DNA from: Nymphaea colorata
Taxonomy: Eukaryota; Streptophyta; Magnoliopsida; Nymphaeales; Nymphaeaceae
Direction: 5' to 3'
Length of the DNA stretch: 64,000 bases
Assembly (NCBI RefSeq): GCF_008831285.2
Contig: NC_045140.1
Coordinates: 20,458,370-20,522,369, forward strand
Below, piece by piece: positions 10,850-25,800 of this stretch (within the stretch, counting starts at the first letter, position 1; every line of letters begins with the position of its first letter). The notes below the pieces were generated by a model. It ran no database searches. It saw only the letters and a program-made list of their open reading frames with translations, and had not been told where the DNA came from. A program made the position numbers and the translations under genes.

Positions 10850-13800
10850 TCAAAAAATATTACTTAGGAAACCCCTGCAGTCCAGGAAAGATGTGTAAGA
10901 TGCATTCATGATAAAATTTAAATTGAAAAATATGCTGATAGAAGAAAAATGAAACAATTAACAATTCCCCTACCAAAATCCAGAAGTTGTTTCTCTGGAG
11001 TCTCTGCAAGTTTCAATTGAGAAGACAAGAGCAATAAGTATCCATTCATTAGGATAGGCACAAAATCACAACTTGAAAGGTAACTGCCTGAAACCTGACT
11101 ATTCATTAAAACAGTCATCAAATATAAGAGACAACTACAGAAAACACATGAAACTTACCTTTGCTTTCCCTCGAATGCATCATTGATTTGTAATGGCGTA
11201 GGCCTCTCAGGAAATGTAGAGATAATGACATATTTTTCCTTCCCATACCCCTCATCAACTCTTCTATACAGTTCATATTTGTATGGATATGACATCCTTT
11301 GGACAAAGAGAAAAGGAAAAATAAATTAGATACTTTCGGATCTTAAAATACATGAGAGTGAGAAAAGGACGGGGTGGTGGATGGGGGTTACCATGTTACA
11401 TGGATCAGGTAATTTTCAAAGTTCCATGGAATGTAAAGGAAAATTTTTTGCATAATATTACCAACTTACTTTAGTGGAAAAAACTGAAGTTTTTATATTC
11501 ATTGTCTCCTAATGAGAAAAAAGGGGAAAAGGGTGGCAGTGTCCAGGAAAACAAGAAGAATAGAAGACAAAAGAGGAAGAAAAGTGATACAACTCAATCA
11601 GGGAAGACTGACCAGAAACAAAATGGAGGGACTAGTTGTGACTGAGAAATGCACTAATATTTGGTTGGACCTCATAATTGCCTAGGTCCAATCCATGCTG
11701 ATTCTGGTTCCAAATTTTGAACCCTTTGTAGATTCATGTGCACATCCAAGAATGCATGAAAACCTCCATTGCGCAAGGTATTATGACGATCAAGTAAAAT
11801 AAGGTTACAAATTTGCAAACCTTGAACAGGCAAAGAGAGATTAAATACAAAAGAAAGAAAGCATGTCAATCTGGTCCCATTACCTAAGTGCACCCATGAT
11901 AGGATATAAGGTGCCTGCATAGTACAAAAGCCGAAAAAGGTAGCAACTTTGGAAAGTGGATGCATACTCAAGTCTTGCTTCTCTTCCCATAACCTTCAAC
12001 ACCAATTTACCGTCAATAACTACTGATTTTTCACTATTCATCACAAATAGGTTTAGCTATAAGGAGAGATGAGGCACACATACTTGCATTATTCCACTTG
12101 AACTTGGTAAATCCTGAAAATAGCCCCAATAAAATGTAGATAAATAAGTAAACTGAAAATAATTCAGCCACACACACAAAGACAGTTGCATACAGCATTT
12201 CTTTGCATTCAAATAGTCAGATATTGAGCAAAACAACAAATAGAACTAGAATATCAACATAGACCAACTTCACAAGGTACAGATCTTGCTTGCTCTATGA
12301 ATAACATATAATAAGATGAACACTTATACAAAGAAACCCAAGCTGGCAAGGGTGAACCAAAATAAATTAGGCAAACCAAAAGGCAATTTGCAGCTTATCA
12401 CAAGCTACACTATTAAGATACAGAACCTTTAAACGGGGGTTGACCAAAATAACAGGACGATCACCAGCCTCATCAGTCAAAGCTTTTAATTCCTACACAT
12501 ATAATAAAAAAATTAGTAGCTACGAAACATCACAAAAAAATTTAATGAAAGCAGAAAACATGCTTAAATACGCATACATGTGCACGACATACAAGCATGA
12601 GTTATGAGAAGTACTCTCTGATAGGCCTGGGCATCAGGCCGGCCCGGCCCGATAAGGAGTCGGGCTCAGGCTGGCCTGCGACTTGTAACTGTGGCGCGGG
12701 CCTAACCCAACACCTAAAACCCGAGCCCAGGTTCGGGCTAGTTAAAATTTAAAATATATATATATATATATATTAAAATAAAATAATATATAAAAATAAC
12801 TAATCGTAATAAACTATTATAATTATATATAAAAATACTATTAAAAATATCTTATCGGGCTGAACCGGTCTTAGTTAGGCCCACCTGAGCCAGCCCGGTG
12901 CCTTTTATTGTGCCCGAGCCCAGTCTTGAGTTAAGCCGGGTACCAGGTACCCGGCCCAATGCCCAGGCTTACTCTCTGGCCCATGGCAGGGTAAAAGATT
13001 AGGAAAAAATGGCATCCCATAGGCTAATTTTCGCTCTAGCAGTACTCAGCCTTCTGTAAGAGACCAATCTTGATTAATTACCCTTTCACCGACATACATA
13101 TTAATGCAAAGACCATGGACAAGGTGTTCTCTTAATTTACTACAAATATAAAGAACAGATCAGGCCTCAAGAGATGTTAATCATGTTATAGAAAGTAGCA
13201 GAAATATATTCTGAATTGCATGTTGTCACGGGTCTATGATATATGCATACGTGTGTATGTAAAACACATGCATGGACATATGAAGAAAGGTAAAACGTTC
13301 GCTACCTTAAAGACACAAGAACCTCAAGCAAAAATATGTCGGATATGTTCCTTATACAATCAATTTAACTCCACATCCTAAGAACAGCTTAAACAAAGCC
13401 AGTTAGATAATCCAAAATATGCTCAGCAGCTCAAGTACACAAACCATGTAGAGCATATCCATAGCAATGCTATTGTGGAATTGGTAATGCCACGGCTGGA
13501 GCATAGGGAGGCCGATAGGGTCATGGCGACCCCTTAGTTTTTGAAAAATTAAAAATCTACTCCTAAATATTCCAAAAATTCTATATTGGCCCTGGTAAAG
13601 ATTTTGAAAATTATATAATGGCTCCCTTTTGAAGAAAAACTGCTCTGCCACTGGGCACCGCCATCAATTTGCTCATATATACAGCATATCAGCCAATATG
13701 TATCATCTCCTATCAGCTTATTTATCATTTTCTGAATTAAAAAAATAATTTTAAATATATTAAATTTAAAGACTAATATATATGTATATATACCTGCATC

Positions 13801-16800
13801 AGCCATTTTTCTTGGCAGCAGCTGATATGGACCAATGTTAACAACACTGACCCATAGGGCTGATTGCAAAAAAAATAAGAGCACTTCAGAAACAGGTTGT
13901 TTCACTACAAATATTATGGTGTAATACAACATTTTATAGTCAAGAGCGCTACCTAGGCAGACAGACCCAAAAGCCCACTCAGAACCTGTGCTGTGGACAC
14001 ATCAAGACCTAGAAAGTTTAAACTTTAAAGACAAACCATGACACTAAAATTCCTAGAGTTGAGTTCGATTTTCAAATGAAAAAAAATTTGAAATCCACAT
14101 AAATAAGAAGTTGGAAACTTCTGTATGCTGTAACATTTTTTCATAAAAAATCAGAAAAGCAAAATGAGCTTCTATAGGTCATTCATTATGCACCAATTCT
14201 GCAGCTGCATCTTCACATAGGATGGCAAAAGTTGTAGGTGTAAGAGGCAGCATTTTCTCTCATATGTTATAAACTTTTAACATAGGAAAAATGATTGTCT
14301 AAATAACCTTTTGTTTGTGTGTGTGTGTGTGTGTGCATGTGAGCATGCATGTGGAGAGAGAGAGGGAGAGAGAGAGATCAATTTAAAGAACGCAAGCCCC
14401 TCACATCAATTATGCAGTTACCAACAGCATTCTGTGGAGCCACAATGATAAAAATATCGTCCTGTTTATTCACATCTTTAGCACCTGTTATTGTGAAAAG
14501 AGGCTTCAGTCATTCTTCCCTTAATGATAATGGCATGTTTTTTTTTTAGCTGAATGCTAGGAGTATATGAGCAACAATTACATAGTCTTGCGATTTTCAA
14601 ATGGAAGAACACAAACAAGCATACATTGACAATTCATTCATTTTTTACATCTATCACACATACGAATGCAGTTCTAGAACTTCATCTTATAGCCAATCAG
14701 ACAATAAATTAAGAGTATGTGTGTGGGCTAGCTGAACAAATTCATAAGGACCACGAACCAATGAACAACACAACCTGCATTAAGTGAACTATTTCTTAAG
14801 GAAATTGTTGCCACAAGTTTCCATTGTGTTTTCCTATCAATAGATGCTCTATGAAATGCAAGTCCTGATCTCTTCCTGCTTCAAAGCAAATTTTATATCT
14901 CTTAACCTTTCCCTGATGCATTCATTTTCAGGGCATTCAAAAAGACATATTAATGCTAATTATGTGTTCAGCACCTATAGTTGTTCATACCTGCTAAGGG
15001 TCTTCCACTTTTCAGACAAGTGCTCTTCTTTCTAATCACTACACAAAACTTAGTTTATTTAAGTTGATATTTGTCACTCAATTCTAACGAGTTGGACATT
15101 TACTGCATGAGATTCAGGCAATAATAAGATTTATGCTGATTGATGTTTTCAATAACCACATCATGAAGAACCTTAAGAAAGAAACGCAACCAGTGCATCA
15201 TAATGATTAATACCACAACAAGACTAGGACATGCTGTCAATATAAGCATGAAAAGTTGCCAAATCATAAGTGAACAACCAAGAAGTGAGGAGTTCACAAA
15301 ATAGCTTATCAGAAAACACCAGACCTACTACAATGTAAAAGCGTCCCAGTTGATTGATGATAGGAGGCTGAAAAATGAAATGCCACAATACTTTTAACGC
15401 CACAATTTTTTTATACTAGCAAAACACATACATGAAAGTTGACTATGAAATAACACACTTATAAGTAATGGTCGGAAGTCTATGGATCATTTGACAAACA
15501 AGAAATCACTGGTAGAAGTCAACAGCTTACTTTGTACGTGAGCAATTCTAACAGCAAAAAAAAAAACTTGAGAAGCAGAAAACCATAGGGAGCTTGAAGC
15601 TTCCGAATTTAGTCACAAATATAGTTCGAGATTTTATTGGTGACGTTCTCCTTAGGTATCAGAGAGGGAGCTTTTTTTCTTAGGAAATTGTCAGGAAAAT
15701 CTCAAGAATTAAAAAATTTACATATGTGTGAGTGTGTGTGTGCATAGAGAAAGACATGCACCCAATCTACAAGTTTTAGTACAAAAGCATTAATCAAATT
15801 CAGAATAATCATTAAAATGTTAAATGAAAAAAAAAATTATAATTTTTTTTTCTTGGCAGATACTAACATGATATTTTCACAATAAATTGAAATTGACGAT
15901 TTTGAAAATGTCACAATAAATTCCTTTTTTATTTTATTCTTTTTAAAATTGGTGACTATGCTTTCAACCTAGTCATAAACACTCAGCATCTATGCGTACA
16001 ATTCACAGGTAATTTGCCAAAAGACTCAGACCTATTGATCCAATGTTCACAAATGTTCCTAGTGCACCATGTTCACCCCAGTCCATGAATTCCAGAATCC
16101 TTCTACTTCCAGCTAGCTGTAATGGCATGCCAGAAAGAGCTCCTTCTCCCATAGACCCTTGCACGCAGACCTGAAGACACAATAGTTCTTAGAAGGTTCA
16201 TGTATCCACAAATCCAGGTCACATTTTTTTTTTTTTGGAAACTCAAGCACATGAAACTGCACCCAAAGAAGCATGTCTCTGACCATTCACAAACGTCCAA
16301 ACATGTCTCGTAAACAAGTAAATATGTGTGCATGTGAGTGCCTATGAAATATCACACTCCAAAACTAAGTCATGTAGATGTGTATATGGGTGCAAGTGTA
16401 GTTCCAAGTGCAGCTACAGATATCGAAGTATGATGTGACAGTTTTGGAAATCTAGGTACATGTGTAACAGTGATAGCCACACTATCCTGGTTGGAGCAAT
16501 TACAAATTGAAAAACCCCAATCCACAACAGCGCAGACTGTTAAATCCAACAAACTCAAACCTAGAAAACAAGAAGATTCAATGTTATTTCAATATGCATG
16601 AGAGTACATCAGCAGCAGCATCATCTTCACGTCATTCTCTTCTTGTGTAAAAGAGAAAGTTACAACAATAGAAAACAAAACCCTAACTAATACTCTACTA
16701 AAGACAGTAAAATACAAGGCTACCCTTAGTTAATAAACAACTGACCGCACTTGCAAGGGGTAAAACTATAAACTAAGTTAAAACATATTACAATAAGAAG

Positions 16801-19800
16801 GACATAAATAGTCTATGACTAACATGAGCAGAATTAGACCTATTAACTTTAACAACCCTCACCTGAGAAAGACCTTTATTAACATGCCGTAATCCCCAAA
16901 ACCTACCACCAACCGTATTTGTAATTATAAACCTTTTTCAGTTATAGTGTCGGTCCAATGGACCCGACTCACAGCTTGAGACCCAGATTCTATCAGAAAT
17001 GCATACACCCATTTATGTAAGGAGACTCAATCTTGACAATTGAGACAGTTCTCTCCACCTCTCTCTTCACTAAATCTTTATGGTTGAGCCCTTAATGAGG
17101 AGAGAGAGATAGAAGCAGCTGTCCCAACCTTGGGTTGTCTAGATCTAATTTACACAAACACGCCCACACACAGATATAGATATATACATGTGAAGCTATT
17201 ATCCACAGAAATTCAAGCAAAATGAATTCACAGTTTATACATTGCAATGACACAAATTCAAGCAAAATAGTTTCAGTTTTATGAGTTCATACATAACCAA
17301 TTGTAATTAAAGATTAAAAATGTTCATAATCTATACAAAACAAACTTAGGGTCACAAATATTTTGTAAAAGAATGGTTTGTATCTAGATCCAACCCAGAC
17401 TTGAATAATAAGTCACCTAATATGTTAGAAATACCTATATCCTATAATTGACCAATTGACATGAGTGTGCCATCCAAAGTATGAATCATCTGTGTTAAGT
17501 AGCTCCTCCAAAAGCTCATTTCAGATAGTTGTCTTTGCACAAGCTCCAAAAGCAGGTCTTTCGTTAGTTCTGTTTCCTACATACCTTTTCTACTACATTT
17601 TTAGAAAATGAACATACATCTGAAGACAAAATCCATCTGTTGGACATGATTCTCTCTCTCTCTCTCTCTCTCTCTGACCAAACAACATTCATGTATACAC
17701 ACACACGACATCAACTAGTAACTTCATGTACCTTAACATACTTTCCATCGTCTGCAAATGAAAGTGCAATAGCTCGAACTAGTTCCATAAGTGTGCCAAT
17801 GCGATAAACATCCTGCCCTTTGTAGAACATTGAAAATTTTCAAATAAGTAGCAAAACACAACTTATAAAGAAACACAATTAGCAGAAACAGATACGCACC
17901 ATTTCTGGATTAAGCTCTGGGATGTTAATCTCCACCTTAGGTAGCAAATTCATATCATATAATACAGAAATATTAGTGATGGCAACAAACATATCAACAT
18001 GTTTTAAGTACGTATGTAGAAAGAAAAGAACATAAAAAGCATCATTCTTGCAGAATAGGAACTATTGTCACTTTCCATGAAATGCCTTAGTATCTTATAC
18101 TAAACTCAAGTTTTGCAAAAAAAAATATTGATTTGCATGGACCAGAAAACTCAGAAGTACTTTAGTTTATCAACTTCATAAATGTTTCTCATCCATGAGA
18201 ATACAATGATATGACCTTTGAAGCATTCAAAAGTTGCATTGTCTGACATCAATGCACATCTGTGTGCAACGCAAAGCAAGATATAAAGTTAAAGGACCCA
18301 ATAAAACTAAAATTTTCTCCCCTTTTTTTCTTGATATCCTGCAACTGGTTATTACAAGCAAAATCAGTAAGCATTTAAAAGTGCTAGCCTTAAATCAAGT
18401 ATTCCTTTTTTTTATAAAATTCATCAGTGATCGCAGTTTCCAAATAGCCTTCATGAGACAAGGCATGCCACCACCTTAACCAAAATGTGTCTCTTCTTAC
18501 TTGAAACCCAAGTAAGCAGTGGGCTATTTGTCTCTTAGGTATCACGTGTCCCACAACTAGCAGATATGTTAGATCCTGGATCCGTTTCAAACCACATATG
18601 GCAAATTATTTCACACTATCATTCATCACTCATCAGCATGAGATAGGTCAATGAGGTTGGCTAAATAGGTAGGATTAAGACATGAACACTGAACCTTCAA
18701 TCTTGTTTGTTTATCTTCAATAGCTCTTTGAGTAGCTTGTAGCACATCATCATAAAAATATTCTCTTATGTCTTTGGAATGTGGAATATTGTTCAGCCTC
18801 GTTGGGATTCCTCTCCAATTTTCCTAACAAGCAATTTGGAAAGAAAAAGTAGTTAACAACTTAATATGAGAGTCTTTGGCTTTAACTTATGTTGAAAACT
18901 ACACCAAAGATCATTAATAGCAGAGAAAATAAAAGTTCATACCCTGTTGTCAAAGGGAACTATGTACCTTTCTCAAAGGAGCCATGCCTGCAGTACTACT
19001 ATCGATGGTTGCTTCATCTAATGAATATGTAATGTCACATGTAAGTGGCAAAGCCCATAGCAAAAGAAGAATGTTAAAGTGCACCATTAAGTAAAACAAT
19101 CATGTAAGATAGTAAGATCAAAACATGAAACAACAACTCTGGACAAAATCATGATGAGCAAAAAAAAAAAAGTATAAGTATATTCTGTAAATATAATTTT
19201 TTATTCTTTATTTTCGGTTTTCCTGGTGAAAGCTGGGACCTTGATCAGGGTGTGTCTAGCCTTTGTCTAGTTTCAACAGCTAGCCTCTTTGGTGTATATA
19301 TTCATAGATGACTCGCTCATCTGTCCACTGCTTGTCGTAAGCACTTCTAAGTGAAACATTACATATTTTTTAAGTGTGTTCTTTGTGCCTTAATGAGCAT
19401 TATTCATTGAGAGCACTTCTTTAATTTACAGATAATTGCTCTTGTGTGCTTAAAGACTTTCAGCCCATTTCTTTGAGTATCCTATTTTAGCTGGTTGAAG
19501 AATCCATACAATGTGTCAAAAAGGGACATACCACACACCAGGATTCACCAACGAAGCAATTTATACTTGTTATTTCAAGCAAAAAGGTTCATAGGATTTT
19601 ACCAGCCAGTATCATGTTGTAGAACCATTTAGTATTTAATCATAGTATTTGAAATTTTGAAGCAATCAACTGATTGGCACGTCAGGAGCACCCAGAAATG
19701 ACAGTTGAACTTTTGAGCATACAAAAAGGAAACAGCTAGCAGACAGAATCCTCCATGTCACAGACATTTATTTGAATTTTTGGACAAATCATGTGAAATA

Positions 19801-22800
19801 AACCTTCAACAGAACAAGTGTCTTGTGTTGTGTTTAAGATTCTGACATTACTGATGGACAAAAAGATAGTACAGAACTGTCAGAAATATTCAAAATGAAA
19901 GTGAAATTACTAAATAAAGGATACTTACTCAATATCTTTAATTTATCACTCTTCAATTTGTTAAGCAATGAATCAATGGATTCAAAAACAAGCTCTTTAG
20001 GGCGATTCCCATCAACCTGCAATTGACAATCACTGAATTAGCAAAAAAAAAAAAAGAAAAAAAAAATTGCCTCAAATTTAAATAAGAAAACAAACATGCA
20101 GGTACCTTTATCAGCAGATCTGCATATACTGATGTTACAGCTTCGACATTTTCGTTATACGATTCAATACGTGCCTTGACCTATTATAACAAAAAGAAAA
20201 TAGCCATTTTCAATGATCTACGAAAAGAGGAAACAGAACAACACATTTGGAAGACAAGAAAAAGAATATACTCTCCCAAAAAGGACACCAAGATATTCAC
20301 TTTGGAAGTAGATAAATAAAATCAATCTTTATCCATCACTTAAATGGCTTTAATTTTGGGCTTGATTATAATGCCACTTTGGACAAGGGAATCTTTTAAA
20401 AATGACAGTGCAATGCATATCACATTATAAACTGTCAAACGTCTAATATGCATGCATATATACGCAAGCTCACATATTTTAACATGCATACACACGCACA
20501 TATATTATATGTTACACACCAGGTTATACCAACCATTCAAGATATCACAAGAAGCATTGTGTGCCAATGCACAAGCAAATGCAGCATGAAGTTTGTACAC
20601 AATGTCATGAATATCAGATGCATCTACAGGACCACAGAACTACTCAAGTATTTGGAGCAAAATATATGCAACATTGTTTGACTAGCTTGAAGTTCATTTC
20701 CTTTTTAATTTATGAACTAGTAAAGACAATTATGTTTTGGAGAGGAATAGCAACCCTTCGCAGCTTCGCTGTTGCAGGCCCCTTTGGAGTTACATTAAAC
20801 TTTGAACCACCAAACCAAGCTCTTTAAAACAAAAAAGAAAAAGAAAAAGAAAAATAGTTCAACTTCATCTTGGATCATTTAGTGAACCATGTTTCATTCA
20901 TCCTAAATGTCGTGATAAACACATGCAACAAGTATACTGTAAATGTAAGGCTAAAACTGCAGTAAAGAATAAAAAACCTAATAGACTGCTACCTTTTCCT
21001 CCATGTCATCAGGACGAGTAATCAACCTTGATGAGATTTCCATAGTTTCAGGAGGAAAGTACTTAAGATGGTATATTTTTCCAGTAGTGGGATCCATTCT
21101 CCTTCCAACGCTTCTATCTATGAGCACTTCTTTTGGAACCTGAATAGCAACAATTACTATGAAAGTACCAAGAGAAAAGATCACCAGAAATCCGTCACAG
21201 CTTAAAAGAAGAATCAACCAGCGATAAAGATTAAAAAAATAAAATAAAATACACATCGGAGAAGTATGTTTTCTTTATTTTTAGTTTTAAACTCAAACTA
21301 TCAATTATTATTCTTCAAATATTGAAATCATCCATTCAATATTACATTGAATTGAAATATGGTGTTTGATATTACTAAAGAAAAAGGATTACAACAGACA
21401 AGCTGTATTCCCTTCCCACATTAACTCCAACAACAGATGTGATATTTTACCAGTACCTAGAGGTTGAAGGGCCTGTTCCTTCAACAGATAATTTTGTTCC
21501 AAAGATCTTTAAGAATGTGAATGATAGAGAAAATAAGTTATCATCACAAGATCCTCAAGCTTAATAGACACTCAATAATTCATTAGAAAAGGGAAAGGCG
21601 GCGTTAAATACAACTACTATCAAAGAGTGTACTCATTAGTTCTACCATCATTAGACAAATAAACTGATAATAAATTCTAAAATCATGTTTGTGTTACTGC
21701 ACATTTGCCAACAGAACAATCATGATACCCTTGTTAGAAAATATGTGTAAATATATATTTCAGGTTTATATACATACATATATAAAATGTGATATATACC
21801 TGTAGATAGGACTCATGTGTGTTCTTTTTTGTATTTATTTCTCTTCTGTAAGAGACGTTGGAGACTCCAACAGCTACACTTCTAGCCACTGGGTCCTCCA
21901 AGAGCTCTTTACTGTCTTATTGAATACCATGTTGTGAGGCTTTTTAACAACCCTTAATATTTCCTCAATAAAGTTTTCTCGTCATACACTCGTGTGATTC
22001 TTGTTGGGCCTTGGTGCCCCTTTGTGGTGCGTTGGTTAGGCCTTGGTGCCTGTTTCGTAAGCTTGTTGCTGCTGTGTCTACAACAGAGTTTGGGGCCCAG
22101 GTGCCACTGCTTTTTGCTGTATTATCAGCTTGAACTTCTGTCATAGTGCACCGTATTGTCTCATTGCTAAAGGGTTTGGGTATTGTACCTTGTTGAAGAT
22201 CTTGTGTCTTAGTACACTGTTTGACCTCTTGGAAGATCTTTTGTTACTGTGCTCTTGATTAAAGAGTTCCAAAAATTGAGGTTTCCTAACAGCCTCACTG
22301 CAGTTTTTCTACCAATAAAAAAAAAAACTTTCCCACCATTTCTGGAAGAGATAGCAAAGACTTGTGCAATAATATATTAAGAAATTGTTGCTTAGTAATC
22401 CCCGTAGCCCATTCACCCAAGTAACCAATGTTCATTTCTAAAATATGAGATTAAATGTTTCTTCATTTCTACTGCACATCCACTGCTTTGAAGGTGATAC
22501 TGATACCATGGTTTATAAGTCCCAACTTTATGTGGAATTAATAGCTGACCCTTCCAAATAAAGTCAGAAAGATATCAGACCATCCCTTTCAATTTACCAT
22601 GAAATGGTTTAGGAGACAACCAGTAAGAAACAGAAAAACAAAGATAGTACTAGAAGGAATCTGGAGAAGTAATGATAAGAGCGTAACTGGTAAGTGGTGA
22701 CACATGAAACAAACTGAAGCATATGTAGTGACTAGTCTTCACTAGCTTCCCTCAGTTCTTCATCTTTATTTCAAGGTTTCCTCGTTGAGACCATAGCTAG

Positions 22801-25800
22801 AAGCCATTTTTAATACTTCTTTTTTTCAAATTGGGAACAGAACAAATAAAACAGTTGAGATTGTTGAAGTGGGAAAATAGCAAGATAGAGACGGAGGCAA
22901 AGAGGTTATTGAAAAACACCTCCGTCTTCATCCTTGAGAAGAAAAACAGGTTATATGGTAAACTAAAGCTGAAGATGATAAAAATAGCTTGAAAAAAAAA
23001 AGATGTAAGACTCAAAAGGTGAAACAAATGAAGATGATAGGGAAAAAAAAGGTAGTTGATGCACTTCTTTAACACACATTAGCCTTGTAACAGCAGAGAT
23101 GTGGGAGTGACAAAATGCAGACAGTGATGAGAGAAATGTAGGCGCATAATCTCTTCGTCTGACATAAGAGAAACAACAAAATGGAGTCCATTCAAAAGTA
23201 GGTTTGACAAATTAAGCAAAAAAATTGAACAATAAAATGGCCAAAAGATTATTCATCAAACAAATGAGGTATTGTTCCTTGGTTTCTCAAGTCACTTCTG
23301 GGAAAAAAATTAAACTCAATTTCTTCAACATTTCAGCACTCAATCTACTGAAACACGTGAAATAGTACAGTATCTCGCTGTGAAAAGAAGAACACAACTA
23401 TTAGGGTCTAATATTCACAATCATAATGGCTAATGCAGTTTTAACTAAAACGGTTGCATATTAACGTCTTCACAAGTAAACATTACAGAAAATGAAAAAA
23501 AAAGTTCATATTGAAGATGCACAGTGAGCTGTCTGAAAACACAAAAAGTAGATGCTAGCATACGTCTAACAAAAGAAAGGCGTCAGGGTGAATACTGCTA
23601 CTTTCAAGGCTTTGTGCCTGTGCCAATGTCCGTGGATACCCATCAAGAAGCCACCCTTTTTCCTTTGCATCTTGCCGCGACAGCCTAGCCTTCACAATCT
23701 ACAAGCACAAAATGGGAATTCATGGTAACGCAGACGACAAAAACAGAAAACCAGCTGAACCTTAGTGACGACTGACGATACATCTGTCACAATGTCATCT
23801 GGAACTAGGAGCCCATCCTCCATAAACTTCTTCACCATCACGCCAATCTTCGTTCCAGAAGATACTTCAGCCCGCAAAAGATCACCGGTCGAAATGTGCA
23901 CCAAGCCGTACTGGAAATCATTGATCACTTTAAATGAATAGCTGCAATATGGAAAGACACGTCTAAAGGCTGGAACCTAAAGAAAATGCACGTAACATGC
24001 TAACGTATTTGCACAATTTTACGAACTGCATACTCTTCTAATAGTAACTTGCCTCTACATATAGAATAGATCGGCAACAATTGCATGGAACATAACAGGA
24101 CCATAGCTGCACCTTTCCCTTGTAAGGATACTTTGTCTAGTGTGGTAAAAATAGGTTTGTGAACCCAATTGTAGGAGCTGCCTAGTCAGTGAATCCGTCA
24201 GCCGAATCGGTTGCCAATCGGCCGAAAATATCTAAAAGGTCATCCTTAAAAAATGGAAAAAATGTATAAAATATAATTAAAAACAAGAAAAATCTTAAAA
24301 TATTTTTAAAAAATACTTAAAATCGACACGTGACAATCACAAAATCAAACTGCTTTGCCATTGCTTCTAATTCAATCAGACGTTTTGGGACGATTTTGAT
24401 AACACTAATTCTGTCAATCCACTTTCTCGTGGGCCACCATCTATATATGGAAAATGGGTGAAACAGCCTCAAAAGAATGGATTATCAAGTCCCTTTCATT
24501 TAACAATCTGAAGCTGGAGTAGACTGCTGTGAAAAGAAAAACGAAGAAAAGGGAAAGAGAGAGAAAAGCAGGTGAGTAGACTGTCAAAAAAGAGTGTGGA
24601 AATACGAACCCCAAAATCAAACCGGTTAAACCTACGCCGATTCAGCTGAATCGAAAGTCGAAACAAAATGTTAAAAAGTAACTAAAAATTGACACATGTT
24701 GGCCCTGGAATTGAATCTGTTTGCCACCGATTCGATTCGAGGTGAGTAGACTGTCAAAAAAGAGTGTGGAAATACGAACCCCAAAATCAAACCGGTTAAA
24801 CCTACGCCGATTCAGCTGAATCGAAAGTCGAAACAAAATGTTAAAAAGTAACTAAAAATTGACACATGTTGGCCCTGGAATTGAATCTGTTTGCCACCGA
24901 TTCGATTCGAATCGACCAATTCGAGCCGTTTCTGATAACAGACAGAGATATATGTCTAGGATGTTTTAGTGGAGGCCTTAGGTTTCATTCATTTATCAGT
25001 TTGATTATCGGTTGTTTGGTACCCTCTCTTGTCTGAGAATTATTAGATAGAGATAGATCCAAACTCTGCACCAGATTCCCTAAAGCACCACCCGGGTGCC
25101 TTACTCGATCCCTCTAGATGTCCTCCCTCTTGGCATCTTCCAACTCGCCGACCTACCTCTTGCCGTAAGTCACCCTTCTGCAGTAATCCTATTTCTTGCT
25201 TGCCGCTATTCCTCTCGTGTCATACTCCAGCGCCATGAATCCTCTTTCAATGGTTAATCTAAACCAAAGTTGTAGCACATTAAATATACGCATTTAATAT
25301 ATAAGAAATGGTTTAAATAATGGACAGGCTTTTTTACCACGTTTTTTTCTCTCTTCTTTTGCTTTTTTCTTCTCTATAAGCATTCTCTCCAACTTCAAAA
25401 TTGGACAATCTTAGATAGAGAAGAAGCCATACAATAGGAGCATGGATGATTCAACAAAAGGAGCACCGTATCTACGTTGTCGAGTTTGCCGCCATTTACC
25501 ATCTACTTTTTCGAATTTGGTATCCATTTATCATCTGCATTGAACGTCGTCCTTCCATGTTCTTGATTTCGAATCATGCTAATTGTTCGGTAACAAAGAG
25601 AATAAGATAAACGACGTGGAAACGCATACCTTCTTGACGATGAACTCACACTGAGTTCCTTTCCCCGAAGCAGGCGCCCCGCTGATCATCACTTTCAAGG
25701 GCTCGTGCTTGGCAACCGCGCATACCCTCTGAAAACAAACCGATAACGTTAAAAGCTGATGTGTCAGGCTGCAGAGAGCGTTATAACTTCAAGAACCGCT

